NCBI GenBank assembly: GCA_025345505.1
Contig: JANVCC010000048.1
Location: 2,614,671 to 2,678,670, forward strand
DNA from: Todiramphus chloris collaris
Lineage: Eukaryota; Chordata; Aves; Coraciiformes; Alcedinidae
DNA: 64,000 bases
Direction: 5' to 3'
The notes under the pieces are model-generated. The model was not told where the DNA came from and did not search any database. It was given only the letters and a program-made list of their open reading frames with translations. Made by a program: the position numbers and the translations under genes. Positions within the stretch are counted from its first letter, which is position 1, and the number at the start of each line of letters is the position of its first letter. Positions 50,613-62,800 of the stretch are shown in pieces.

Positions 50613-53600
50613 CCTGTGTGTATATATACTTTTTTTGGTTTTTAATTGTGGGGCTGCATTTTCAGTCCTGACTAGAAGTGCTGAATTATCCCAGGAGAAG
50701 AAAGATCACTTTTGTCACGATTCCAGTCCAATTTTGCAGACACGAAAGGAGATAATCACTCAAATGTGCATGTGTGCTTACTGGAACAGAGTCCAAACTC
50801 TGAACCTTTTGAGGTTTGCCCATCTGTATTACGGGCCTTATTAGTTAAAATTACACATAGCAGCTTGAGAAAGCATTTTTATGTTCTCTGGCCAGGAGTA
50901 GCTCAGTTAGCAGACACTCATATGACTAAGTAGTTAGTGAAGCTGCAGGACTGCTAACCTTAGTGATTTTTATATTAGCCATCTAGTTCTTCCAGTAAAC
51001 ACTCCCCCCCTCTTTTTTTCTTTCCCCCTTTTTTTTTTTAATGGTTCTTTGCCTCATATGGCCATGAATGCAAAACCAGGACTGTTGCTATTATAGGAAA
51101 TGTGTGTTCCAAACAATATAAATCTCTTGAATTCTGTGTCTGCACTCTTACTTTCCTAATAATTAGTCATGCTTACGGTTCAGTAAAGGCCACTTCAGTC
51201 AGGCACTAAGACTACAACACTGTTTCCTGGCAATGGGTGAGTAGATGGTAAATCACCATTAGAGTGGAATTTAGACCTGCACATAAGACCCATGGTAAAT
51301 ATCTTTAGTTTTAGAATTGTAAGAAATAAAATAAAGAATATTTACTAGCTTATGATTTTGGAGCCTTTATGCTGATAGTAATATTAATTTGAAATCAGCT
51401 TTATTTTTTTAATCCAGGGCAGGGATGAATGCATTTTTAATTTACAATTTTACTCAGAATGCAGTAATGTACCTGCTAACATAGCAACACAATAAAGATT
51501 ATCCTGATCTGGGCAGAGGAATATAAACCTCTTTAGAGTTTGTGACTCACAGAACTAGGAGAACAACTACACAGATTATTAATCCTTTTTTGGTTTACAA
51601 TAATCCCTAAGGCTGTACAGGCAGCTAACAAGGTCAAGTTCCCACTCTGATGGTAGGCACTGTGTTATTCTGCTGCACTTCTAGGTAGAGGAATCAAGAT
51701 CCAAGAAGGCCTTTCTTTGAAAGCATTTCCTTTAAGCAATTTTCATCCAGTGGAAAATAATTCTGGCCCCACCGTCTGGCAGTGGAATATCCCATATGTT
51801 GATTACTCCTTTCCAGACTATAGGGCCTGCCAAATTATTGCCAACCCCAAAATGATGTCTTAGAGCTCTAGTACATCCACTCAGAACTACAGCTTTTAAT
51901 TTTCACTCTTGTGAAAATTAAAGTTAAGTAGAGGAGGTTGGTTTTCTTTCTGATTTGAGAACTACAGTTTGAAAGAGAACTTAATTCTGTATTGAAGGAT
52001 TAATGGGACACCCTATGTCTTTCACAGCATGGGCTTATATAAAGCATTATAACATTTCTGCCAGGTATGCAACAGGTCATTTATTGAGGTAGCACCTAAA
52101 GGTTCCTCTAGTCTCACATTCTTCAAAACACAGGGCTTTTGCTAAAATATTTAAGATCTTGATCTGTTAGCATAAAATTATTTGCAGGTTAGTCTTTGAG
52201 CGATCACAGAAAAACATTATTGCAACACTTCAAATTGACCAGTGCTTCACTCTTTGGTTTAGCCTGGGCTTTCAGAGATCTTTCTGACTTGAATGGTTCA
52301 CTTTGCGAGTAGGGAAGTCTAAAATATTTAGACCAAGCAAACAGTTACCTTTTTCTCTGACAATGGGACGAGTTCATTTTTCCTAGCACAGAGGATAATA
52401 ATAACAACCAGTGGCCGTGGAATTGGACAACAGTGTCCTTTCTACTTTTTATTTATTGTTTTTGAAATAAAGAGTACCATACTAAAATGTTTGAAAACTA
52501 AGAATAAGACCCAACAAAATAATAACATAAGTTTAAATATACACTAATTAAAATAAATCTGAATTATATTTAATTTCTCGTTTTCGTTGGGGTTTTTTTC
52601 AGCCTCAGAGATAAATTTACTTTATATTCACAAGCTGTTTACACTTGCATGATGTCTAAAACATAATCCATTTTTGTTTAAAGAAGTGAAGTGTCATGAA
52701 GTTACACAGTTCCAAGAAATGATTGCTTAAGAGAAGCACTATAAACTCCTGACAAAACCAGAAGAGTTAGTAGCAATACATACAGGTTCGCTTAATAAAT
52801 CATCTCAGCACCTCATTGCTTAAAACAGCAGAAAACTTCTGTCTTTTCCTTGCACATAACTCAGAAGACTTCGAATAAATTAGGAATTATTTTATACACA
52901 ACTTAGCATTTACCATTGAAAGACAGCCACCAAACTTTCTGTATCAAGAGTCAGAAAATGTTCGGATGGGGAGGTCCTTGACCTTTTTATAAAGAAAAGA
53001 AAAAGCAAGCTACTTTTTCATAGTTGTAAAACTAAGACTAAAGTAATCATTTGATTCTCAATACTTAAACAGTAAATTTTTCAGTGTAGATGTTTATGCA
53101 AAAAAAAACCCCAACGTCTTCAGTTCAAGACGAACATTAACTTCTAGGGGAACTGTTAAAGAAGATAAGAATGTACCAAATCCTTGCTTTCAAGCCTGCT
53201 TTGAGATGTATGAGAGCACAGTTTCTATACCATAGTGAAGAAGTTTGTCCTATATTTCTTAATGTATGCAAATGATAGTGGGAGAGTCAATATAGTATTT
53301 GGCAAGTTTCCCATGGACATGGAAACAACTGAGGCAGAGGCTTTCAAGATAATTTTCGGTATGAAACAGTAAAATCCTGCCAGTCTGATGATTTATGCTT
53401 ATTTTTACTGCAGCAATAAACTTACAAAACTTGTTCCTCTTGAGGACTTGAGCAGTGTCAGCAATATGGTGCTGTCCTGTCAAAAGTGATGAAGACAATG
53501 AAGCTTTCTTCCGAGAGACGTGCCCGATTGCAATGGTGCATATACGTTTGTGAGACAGGCAATGATGATATAAAAGCAGAAACAAAAGGAAAGCCTTGTC

Positions 53601-54130
53601 AGTTAGTGCTGATTTTTGATATGTCAGTCGTCACAGACCTGAGAAATGTAAGCTAAGGTGCACTTACAACACCGTTACTCCCTGATTTCTTTATTTCAGT
53701 AGAGATTTCAAGCTGCTGCAATACTTTACAGTGCTTCAGAAGAGTCTAAACCATAGTTCAGTTCAAGTTCTGTAACTGCTTTAATGTATGTCTCAAAGGA
53801 AGATCATGAGGCCTGTAAAGTCAGGATGGTTGGTTCCTCACAGTGCAAGTAGAAAATTTGAGGTCTGGAAAAACCAGGACAGAGTGGAAAGTCCAGGTCT
53901 CCTCCACCACTGGGGCTGCTGTGGCCAATGCGAATTGCTCAAGGGCCTATTTTGGGGCACAGCTGTGCTGAAAAACGAGGATGCAGATCCACCTCTGCTT
54001 TCCAGATGTGCAGAGCTTTCTGCTGAAAACTGGGTCCCCCGTTCACACTTCTTTATTCGGACAGTTTGAAGGGCGGAGGGAAATAACAGACAAAAGGAGA
54101 GATGATCAGGTGTCCTTTTCAGGGGCAAGC

Positions 54131-54312
54131 AGAATTTCACAAAATTTCCTAGATTGGAAAAGACCTTTAAGATCATCTAGTACAATCATCAACCTAACAC
54201 TGAGAAGACCTTGACTAAACCATATTCCGCATGTCTATAACCATGTCTATGCAACTCTTAAATACCTCCAGGGCTGAGACTCGACCACGGCCCTGGGCAA
54301 AGCCAGTCCAGT
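54131..54312 (-). mobile_element. CR1 3' end, antisense, interrupted by a second CR1
   Basis: It opens AGAATTTCACAAAATTTCC and TTGGAAAAGACCTTTAAG, with GATCATCTAGTACAATC and CTTAAATACCTCCAGGGC. It stops at CCCTGGGCAAAGCCAGTCC, where a second CR1 tail begins. It belongs to the subfamily with the long CTAAACCATAT-type 3' untranslated region. Confidence 0.88.
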
Positions 54313-54870
54313 CGTAGAATCATAGAATCATTAAGGTCGGAAATGACCTTCAAGATCATCAACCATCTATTAAATATTATCAGGAACATTAACCATGTCC
54401 TGAAGAGCCCCATCTAGACCTTTTTGGAACCCCTCCAGGGATGGTGATCCCACCCCCTCCCTGGGCAGCCTCTTCCAAGGCCTCACCACTGAGCAAACAA
54501 TATTTCCTAATACCTACCTAAAACCTCCCCTGGTGCAACTTCAGCCCATTTCCTCTCATCCTATCGCTGGTTACCTGGGAGAAGAGACCAACACCCACCT
54601 CATCACAACCCCCCTTCAGGGAGCTGTAGAGAGCAATAAGGTCTCCTCTCAGCCTCCTCTTCTCCAGACTAAACAACCCCAGGTCCCTCAGCTGCTCCTC
54701 ATGAGACATTTTCTCCAGACCCTTCACCAGCTTCGTTGCCCTTCTCCAGCACCTCGATGGCTTTTTTTTTTTTATCCTGCATCGCCCACAACTGAACCCG
54801 GTGCTGAATCTGTGGCCTCTCCAGTGCCACGTACAGGGACACGGTCCCTCTCCGCTGAGCAGCTTCCAGC
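54313..54870 (-). mobile_element. CR1 LINE, 5'-truncated, antisense
   Basis: Its tail begins CGTAGAATCATAGAATC, then AAATGACCTTCAAGATCATC. The minus strand further in encodes CR1 ORF2 C-terminal residues: [20 protein letters not shown] and [20 protein letters not shown] (about 54590-54740). A run of T at 54763-54774 interrupts it. Recognisable CR1 sequence (ACTGAACCCGGTGCTG and GTACAGGGACACGGTCCC) then continues to about 54870. There it meets the CpG-rich segment. Dead copy. Confidence 0.92.
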
Positions 54871-54879
54871 GATCCCTCC

Positions 54880-55277
54880 CCAAGCCTGTAGCGCTGCCGG
54901 GGGGGTTGTTGTGGCTAGCGGGGAAGGCGAAGCGAGAAGCGAAGCCATGAGTGCAAACAAGCAGGGGGGAGAGAACTCGCCGCCGTTTCCCTGGCTCCGG
55001 CTCCGGCCCCGACCCCGCCGGGCCCCTCCCGCCTCAGAGCCCCACGCGGTGTCGCTCTCGCGCCGTCCTGCGCGGCCCGGCCCGGCTGGGCCCTGAGGGA
55101 ACGGGGAAGGGGGGGGTGGGGGGGGAAACACAACAACGGGGAGAAAATCGTCTTGAGGAGAGTAACTGCCTCTCTCCTTCCCACACCCGCCACTCTTCGC
55201 TGAGGGCTGAGGCAGGGAGAGAGCGCAGTCAGGCTGCTTGTCGAGAAATAGCTCGAATAAACATGCGTAAAAAAAAA
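54880..55277. promoter_or_regulatory. CpG island, truncated by the assembly gap
   Basis: GC and CpG content rise sharply here. By eye I count roughly 35 CpG in about 390 bases (54886-55264), against near absence elsewhere in the window. It includes GC-box-like CCCCGCCGGGCCCCTCCCGCC and a G-rich run (55097-55125) that fits the G-quadruplex rule. Such islands usually mark promoters or first exons in birds. A small ATG frame (54947-55096, 49 codons, GCCATGA context) is Arg/Pro-rich, as random GC-rich sequence would be. The direction of transcription cannot be told. The island ends at AATAAACATGCG and an A run that touches the Ns. Confidence 0.75.
55097..55125 (+). promoter_or_regulatory. Potential G-quadruplex in the CpG island
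   Basis: G runs at 55097-55099 (short), 55103-55106, 55109-55116 and 55118-55125 are separated by 3, 2 and 1 bases. The long G runs probably contributed to the sequencing drop-out that made the gap. Confidence 0.7.
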
Positions 55278-55709
55278 NNNNNNNNNNNNNNNNNNNNNNN
55301 NNNNNNNNNNNNNNNNNNNNNNNNNNNNNNNNNNNNNNNNNNNNNNNNNNNNNNNNNNNNNNNNNNNNNNNNNNNNNNNNNNNNNNNNNNNNNNNNNNNN
55401 NNNNNNNNNNNNNNNNNNNNNNNNNNNNNNNNNNNNNNNNNNNNNNNNNNNNNNNNNNNNNNNNNNNNNNNNNNNNNNNNNNNNNNNNNNNNNNNNNNNN
55501 NNNNNNNNNNNNNNNNNNNNNNNNNNNNNNNNNNNNNNNNNNNNNNNNNNNNNNNNNNNNNNNNNNNNNNNNNNNNNNNNNNNNNNNNNNNNNNNNNNNN
55601 NNNNNNNNNNNNNNNNNNNNNNNNNNNNNNNNNNNNNNNNNNNNNNNNNNNNNNNNNNNNNNNNNNNNNNNNNNNNNNNNNNNNNNNNNNNNNNNNNNNN
55701 NNNNNNNNN
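55278..55709. other. Assembly gap (Ns)
   Basis: Exactly 432 N. The length may be an estimate. The gap begins right after an A8 run in CpG-island sequence. Open frames called across it (54951-55802 plus, 55229-55789 minus) are artefacts. Confidence 1.
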
Positions 55710-58700
55710 CTTACCCAGATGTTTAACCTGAGCCTCCTACTCCTAAGGTGTTTTAAACTAAACTTACCCCGTGGAAATGATCCTAACACAGGAGATGTTT
55801 AACCTTAGGTTCTTCCTTAGCAGTTTGTGAAACCAGTAAGAGGAGCTTGCCCAGTTACAGGAAATCATTTGTCCAAAGCGGTCAGGATTCTCTAAGGACT
55901 TGCCTCCAAGCTCCAAAGGAGCTCCACTTTGCTCAGAGTCATTTTGCTTGGATGTGCTAATCTGCTCTTCATCTGAACTTCTGGTTTATTGTCAGGGAAT
56001 CCCAAAATTTCAAGCACATGAGCAGCAGATCTTGCAGAGTGCCTCCTCTTGTTTGTATCGGTGGCTGATAAAGTATCATGTGATTGGAGCCTTAAGGTCT
56101 TAATTAACATCATGCACCTGCAAGCAGCTCCAATGAAACTAGCACATGTCAACCCAACCAGAGCTATTCAGGCAATTAATGCTAGTCATGTCAGTCCTAG
56201 ATCCAGAGGATGGATAAGGAGCCCCTCAGCAAAGGAAGATGCAACCTCCTCTTCTGATACAGCTGCTGTGACTTTCTCAGTATTTTCTATGTCTGTTTAT
56301 AAGCCAAAAGAACCTGTGTTGCTGGAAAGACAAGTTTTGACACGGTATATCAAAACTAGACAAATTAAGTTCTCCCCAAAAATACGTTATAAGAAGTTGT
56401 CCTTGTTCTGAAGGCTAAGGTCCATCGTGCATTGAAAAATGAGACTAACATCATTCCTGATCTTTAGAAGAAGGATGTCCAATACTAAGGTATCTAGTAT
56501 GGTTATAGCAGCCAATGATACGATTTTACCAGCATAATTAGACCCCAGTTCTTACAAGTGGTGTCCTTGTATCTTAAACCTGAAAGCTTTTCAACAACAG
56601 TACATCCACTTTGGAAGGAGCTTCTTTGTACGTTACAAGGAATAGTGAGTTCATTCTCCTATGCTATGAAAAATGCTCAAACTTTTGTAGAAAGTTTTCT
56701 GAGAGGGGTGTATTACAAAAATGAAATATTCAGTGTTACTAGCCAACCACTTTTGGCTCAGTGGTGCCCCTGCTGCTGACTCGAGACCTGTCCATGTTTA
56801 TTAAATCCAGTATATTCAATATTGCAGTCTCATAAGAGATTTCTCATTTCTCTTCATGATGGTATCCTTTCACTTCCATGCCATACTTACAGTTCTCTAT
56901 CAAGCCTGCTCACTATATCCCCTTTAGATGATTGTTTTTCCAAATCCTTTATAAATCTATGTTAAAGATTTTGCACTTTGATTTCCTGATGAGGGTCTCT
57001 TTCTTTACTGAAATGCAGCTGCATTACATCTAATATATGCATTTTACAGCAATTTCTGGCAGTACTCTCTTTAATTTAGTGTCTGTGTGCTATACCAAGC
57101 ATCAAACTCCAGACTAATCCAAACTGAAGGATGAGAATTAGTGAGATCGACGATTCATACATCATTTGGTATCATTTGAAAAGCTTCTTTTCCCACACTT
57201 CAGTTCATTGAAACTCAGCCTATTTTTCTCCACAGATTCACACAAACACTAGCAAATCACAATGACCTTCACTTAAAGTTTTGAATTTACAAGGAAATCT
57301 GAAACCAGCAGAGTCATGAGTGGTTTCTGGTTTTACTGTGAATGTTTTACACAGATGGAAGTGGGTAAAAAGTTGATGAGTAAGATCTACTAGTGGTGCA
57401 TCGTTCGTGGTGGTGACTCAGGCTCTGAGAAGTCACGTGAAAGGTTCTGAATAGATCACCTACTGCAGAGTGAGGTCATGTATCTTCCTGGATGCAGAAC
57501 CACAGCCCCATCATGGTCCCTGAACTTCTGCTTGCATGCATCTCTCACCTCTTCTGTATAGCACAGGCAACATGCTGAGAGTTCTTTGCAGTTCCTCAGT
57601 TTGGCCCCACCTCTTTCTGACATTCTACAGCAGGCTTACAGTCTTGATCTGAAGACACAGGAATACTTACCCCCGAAACTGAAAGAAACTGCCCACAGAA
57701 ATGACACAGAAATCTTCTGGAAAACAGTTCGGGTTATTGGAAAGTGCTGGCTTCATTCTTTACATACAATCCATCTCGTGAAGTGCTATGCTCCCAGTGG
57801 CACTAAAGGAAAATTTTTACCTAGGAAATGCAGATACAATTGTTTTAAAGGAACGTCTATTATTAGGGCAGAGGAAGAAGAAAAAAAAAATCAACAACTC
57901 CTTTCTTAAGTGACAAGTGAATTCATAGCTAAGCATTTGTCCAGAGACGAAAATACTGAGGTCAGATCTTGGCCTTGGTTTTAAAGTGGGCCCTGGGAGC
58001 TATATATCTACTTTACAAGCAGCAAATATGTGTCTATTGACAATATCTTCTGTCTTGTTTCTATTTTTTTCTGCAGAGTAGGAGATTTTCAGCTGTTTTA
58101 TATTAGAACCAGGATGAGGCTTAGGTCAGTGGGGAAAAAACCCTCTGAGAGTGATAGAGGGCTTGGCAGTGAAAGATCCCCAAATCTACATATGTGTGCC
58201 CAAACAAAAGGGGAAGAAATAAACTTTTTTTTTTTGACCAATACTGCTTTCTTGTGTCTTTCCTATTAAAAATACGACTAAAAATAAAATGACTCCTTGG
58301 TCACACAAGTCCTCTTCACTTTACAAAATGTTTCTGTACTTAGAAATAAATCAGAACTTCTTATTTTAATGTAAGAGTCAGGCTGCTTGTTTTGTAAATG
58401 GAGAGAAGACACTCCAGGAACAGGAATAGTCAACAAAAAATTGTACATCCAGATGACCTGACAGCAGACTTCTGTTCAGTGTGGGAATATACATTTGGAA
58501 AGAGATACTGGAATTGCTGGATGACTGGAGTTGTTTTGGCTAGCGGATGATACCCGTCAGCTTCTCAGCTGCTCTAAATCAATGTTGCTCCACGACAATG
58601 GTATGTTAACATGAATGGTATGTTAATTCACCAATGAGTATGTTGCTTGCAGTAAAATGGTATTCCTGGCAGGCTGATCACTACCCTGATAGAGCTGTGA

Positions 58701-59595
58701 CCTGTAGAGAGAGGCACGTCTGTCATTCTATGAAGAGTAAACAAGCCGCAGTGGAAATGAAAAACAGAAACCAAGGCCTGGGGTCAGGCAACAGAATTGT
58801 CTAGGAAAACTTACTGAGGCCTGATCTGCTAAAGAATTTGGAGCTAAATTTGGAATGCAGCACTTTGCTAGAGGCATGAAAATCTTTGTCTGTTCACTGT
58901 TTTATTGGCATGCAAACGTGTTTCAGTGACTTTAATGTAAATATAGCAATAGTATAGAGGGTTTGTAGATAGAACTGCAGACAATTGCTTTAGTATTCTG
59001 ATGGTTTTAGTAGCGTTGCTACTTACCTAATTTGTTACTTTTGCTGGTCTTTTTTACCTCTCTTTTTTCAGTACAAAAATCAAAATTCTGTTCTGGAGAA
59101 ACAGTAGCTGAAACATTGTTTGCTAAAGAGAACAAGGTTCTCAATTTTTCCATTTTTACCTTCTCAGGTATTTCCAGCAGAAATCAAAAAGGGGAAAAGA
59201 TTTCTTCATGTATGATGAAACTCTAATGTCATAAACCCATTTTTGCAACCTGTATCATAGAGGAATGCGTGCTTTTTTGGGCAAAAAGATCAAAAACTTA
59301 CCTGCTTTCAGGTTTCACTACAAGCTCTGCCAATCCTCTGAAAGCTATGAATCTTTAAATATTTAGACAGTACTTGAGCAAGACTGATCCCAGCTCTAAA
59401 GAGAAAGAGTCTATTTTTTTTTTTTTTTTTGCATTTCATAATTACTGGAGTTTTGACCGTGGCAGTGAAAGAGAATGGAACATTTTGTCTGAATTTTGCT
59501 CTACAGTTTTGAATTTTCTTGGATAAAGAAGTTGAGACTGAAGAAAATACCTTTCATGCTCCTTTCAAGGGACTGCACGGAGGAAACATTTAAGC
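55710..59595. other. Unique non-coding DNA, partly coding-like
   Basis: About 3.9 kb with no recognised dispersed repeat. The section 55870-56780 has higher codon-like texture and is described separately. The rest is ordinary AT-rich DNA with a T17 run at 59414-59430 and a short doubled AATGGTATGTTAA motif (58598-58626). Confidence 0.5.
55870..56780 (+). other. Weakly coding-like segment, unidentified
   Basis: Three plus-strand frames of 67, 120 and 73 codons follow one another (55900-56103, 56049-56411, 56558-56779) in different phases. The middle one reads naturally, with residues such as SPRSRGWIRSPSAKEDATSS and later ERQVLTRYIKTRQ. A pyrimidine-rich TTTATTGTCAG acceptor-like motif ends near 55996. 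I recognise no protein family. It could be a decayed retrocopy, an old exon, or chance. Because it sits just downstream of the CpG island and gap, it could also be transcribed sequence of an unannotated gene. Confidence 0.22.
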
Positions 59596-59897
59596 AGAAT
59601 CATAGAATTGTCAGGGTTGGAAGGGACCTTAAAGATCATCTTGTTCCAACCCCCCTGCCATGGGCAGGGATACCTCCCACTAGAGCAGGTTGCTCAGAGC
59701 CCCAGCCAGCCTGGGCTTAAAAACTTCCAGGGATGGGGCTTCCACCACCTCTCTGGGCAACCTGTGCCAGTGTCTCACCACCCTCATGGGGAAGAAATTC
59801 TTCCTAATGTCCAACCTGAATCGACCTATCTCTAGTTTTAATCCATCCCTTCTAGTCCTGCCCCACAGCCTAAAAAGTCCCTCCCCAGCTTTCTTTT
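59596..59897 (-). mobile_element. CR1 3' end, antisense
   Basis: It opens AGAATCATAGAATTGTCAGG, then GGTTGGAAGGGACCTTAAAG, CACTAGAGCAGGTTGCTC and GGGGAAGAAATTCTTCC, ending at CCCAGCTTTCTTTTA. It is the subfamily of the copies at 19990 (3' half) and 45081. Its 5' truncation point falls within about ten bases of that of the 45081 copy. Confidence 0.95.
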
Positions 59898-62800
59898 ACC
59901 AGTCCTAGGTACCCATCCTCTGGACACCAGAAGCTTGTGGATGAGTAAGAGAAGCCACGAGGAAGCGCTTTCCACTAGCTGTTTGGATGAGGTAGACCAC
60001 AGGAAATCTAAAGACAACTGTTTCCATGTCTAACTATACCAACAGCAGCCTTCCCTAACAATGTATTTATCACAACCTCATAGGCGGACCTCTGTCCAGA
60101 CTAGGCTAAAGGAGCTAGTCCTTCAGGCTCTGACTTGCTTATCTCGCACATGCATGCTTATCTCCATCCCTTTTTAGGATTGTATATGCTAAAATCTGGA
60201 TTCCATGCTCTAACATGACCTTGAAAGGCAAAACAAAGTCACTTTCTATCATAGACAACAACATGCATTCTGGTACCTCTTTCAATACAGAACATGCCCT
60301 TGTTATAGTAAGAAAAATGTACAAGTCTGTCTTTATTCCACTTGCCCTTCTGTATTTTGAACACTGTATAAGAAGAATCCTAACTCAGTGTAGACTGTAA
60401 AGCAGAGAGATAGTATCTCTTTGTGAGAGAGATTTCTAATTGAACTTACAGAAGTTTCCTAAACCAGAGGTGTCCCAGTATGCTATCACCCCTTAAAAGA
60501 CTAAGTGCTGAGGAGTTGCAAACCAAAGTGATACTTCTGAACATCTTCCATCCTGTTTTAAACCCAGCAATGTGGCAGTACCCAAGAAATTCTGCCATAC
60601 AATTCACTGATTTATTTTGAAAGGTAATTAATCAATCTACCTCATTAGTGTCAGTGTAGAACGCCAGGATTTAACATTTTTTAAAAGCATTTAGATCTCA
60701 GGAAACATTTGCTTGATTCCCAAGCTCACGTAACTTTATTGCTATTATTAAATGTGTTTTATAGTGATATTCTGTTGTTTCATATTAAAAAAATGGTAAT
60801 ATTAAAAAATAAAATAAGCTTGATGGCTTATCACAAACAAAAAATTGATTTCAATGGGAGTTTTTAAATGCTACACCACTGTTAAAGTCTGATTCTGCTA
60901 CACACACACACAAAAAATGTATGCATTTGGTAGCTAGGTTTAAAAACACTACTTTGCTTTCAAAATTAGTCATTCAAAGTCTTCACCTTTTCTTCCCGTT
61001 CCTAAAATAGGACAGACTGGTGTCATGTTCGTTACATCACACACCAGAGCAGCTCTGAGGCCTTGGCAAGAAGCTGTTGATCTCATCTGAACATCGTATT
61101 TGCGCATCACAGGTAACTAAGTCTGTGAGCGTGATCACTTGGACCTAATAATAGAAAACATTTGCAAGTCAAAAAGCAGTTATTGGCAAAACTTGAAAAG
61201 TGTTGACAAGCTTTTTTTGTGATTTTGTTTATTGACGATACAGCGTCAAATGTTGCTTCTCACAGATTGAAAATGACAGGTCTAGTGTAAGGAATTCTTA
61301 AAAGCTGAAGTATTCTTAACTGAAGAATAAGTAAGTATAGTAAAAATTGATATTGGCAGTAATGACATCTAAAGGGCCACTTTGCATATATCAGCTGGAA
61401 AAAAGATATAGATGCAATGAAGAATATTTCTCCTGGGTAAGAAATATTGCACATAGATTGTTGGGTTTAATAATTTTCAAGTTTTAGGATAGAAAAGGGA
61501 AGCATCAATGAAAATCTGTTTAGCTTTAAAGCTGTTTCGCTCTTCTGCTGCATTTCCCTTTACAGCGTCTGCATTCTCAACATAAACTGCATGCGGCACA
61601 GAAAGTGAAATCATTAGCAGATCTGACACAATGTCAGTGCTTATGATGTCATGCTATCACTTACCAAATATGGAAGCTTTTTAAGCATCTTGCCTCATGC
61701 TTAACTGAATATGGCAAATTTCAAGATGTTCATTGATCACTTTTAAGCAAAGATAATACTCTTTACATGTCAAAATAAAAAGAATCAGATGAAAAAAAGG
61801 TCTCACTGTCATTAAATCTAATGTGAATAATAATTTCCTTCCGGGCACTGACATTCTCAAAAGGTCCGTTGTTGTTTCTTAAGGTGACCTGCAAGTATTT
61901 GTCATGGCTTTTTCTATGGGACTTCAAACAATAACTTCAGAGACAGATCAAATGAGAAGCCTGGTCAAGAAAGCTGTCTCACTTGAAAAACGCAGGAGGT
62001 TTCTTCTTAGTTTGAAGAAAATAAAAATTACATCTCTATGTAACAAAAATCCTTCCAAATGGAAAGACAAAATCTACATAAATCGACAATTCGATAAAAA
62101 ATATCTGCCATGTTTATTTCACTGTTAATATAGATTATAAATTAAGGCCTCAGAAGAAGAAGTGCATCTTTCAATTCGGCAGCCTTGGCATCAGAAGAAA
62201 GTGCTGTATTGTTCTTCACACAAACCGTCCCCATTAGAGCTCAAGATGTTCTTTTCCTTTTAATCCTCATTTGTACCCCTTAGCCATTTGTTTAGAATTA
62301 AATTAACTGCAATTTGGAAAATGTGGATGAAAGGTAGGGCATTGAGTAGATATCACATGTTTCCTGAATAGTGCCTGTTCTGCCTCTTTCACAGCCATTC
62401 ATTGTGCCTGAAAGGGTGTAGTGTGTGAATTGTTGGACTGTCACTCTGCAGTGAAGTCTAGTAGCCAGTATTACCATGGAAACAGCAGGAAAAAGACAAT
62501 TAACAAAATGGTTCTGATTTTCCTTATTTCTTGGGGGAAGGGGTGTTCATTAGTGATTTTTTTTTGTTTGTTTTCTTTTGTTATTTTCCAAGAAGAAACA
62601 CAGGAGAAGGGGAGGAATCTTCTTGTTAAATTAGATATTGTCATCACTGCAGGCCTAGCAATGCAACAGAAATGTGTGTTCGTGCAATAAAATCTGAGTT
62701 TTTAAGTGTTGTCTAGTCTTATTCCGTTCTTTCCCATCACAGAAAAGAAGTCTCAAAATATTCTTAGGTGAGCAACTGTTAATGAGCAGAGCCTGTGAGT

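Larger units (their letters stand above)
49481..54130. other. Unique AT-rich non-coding DNA
   Basis: About 4.6 kb. It contains T18 (49925-49942), an alternating TA/CATG tract (50401-50460) and T25 (50588-50612). No gene or dispersed repeat is recognised, and open frames are short. Confidence 0.55.

Noticed and set aside
54533-55096. 187-codon plus-strand frame
   Set aside because: Its first two thirds are antisense CR1 and the rest is CpG-island sequence. No domain.
54951-55802. 283-codon frame crossing the CpG island and the gap
   Set aside because: Most of it is N, it starts at a GTG, and the visible part is Arg/Pro-rich as expected of random GC-rich sequence.
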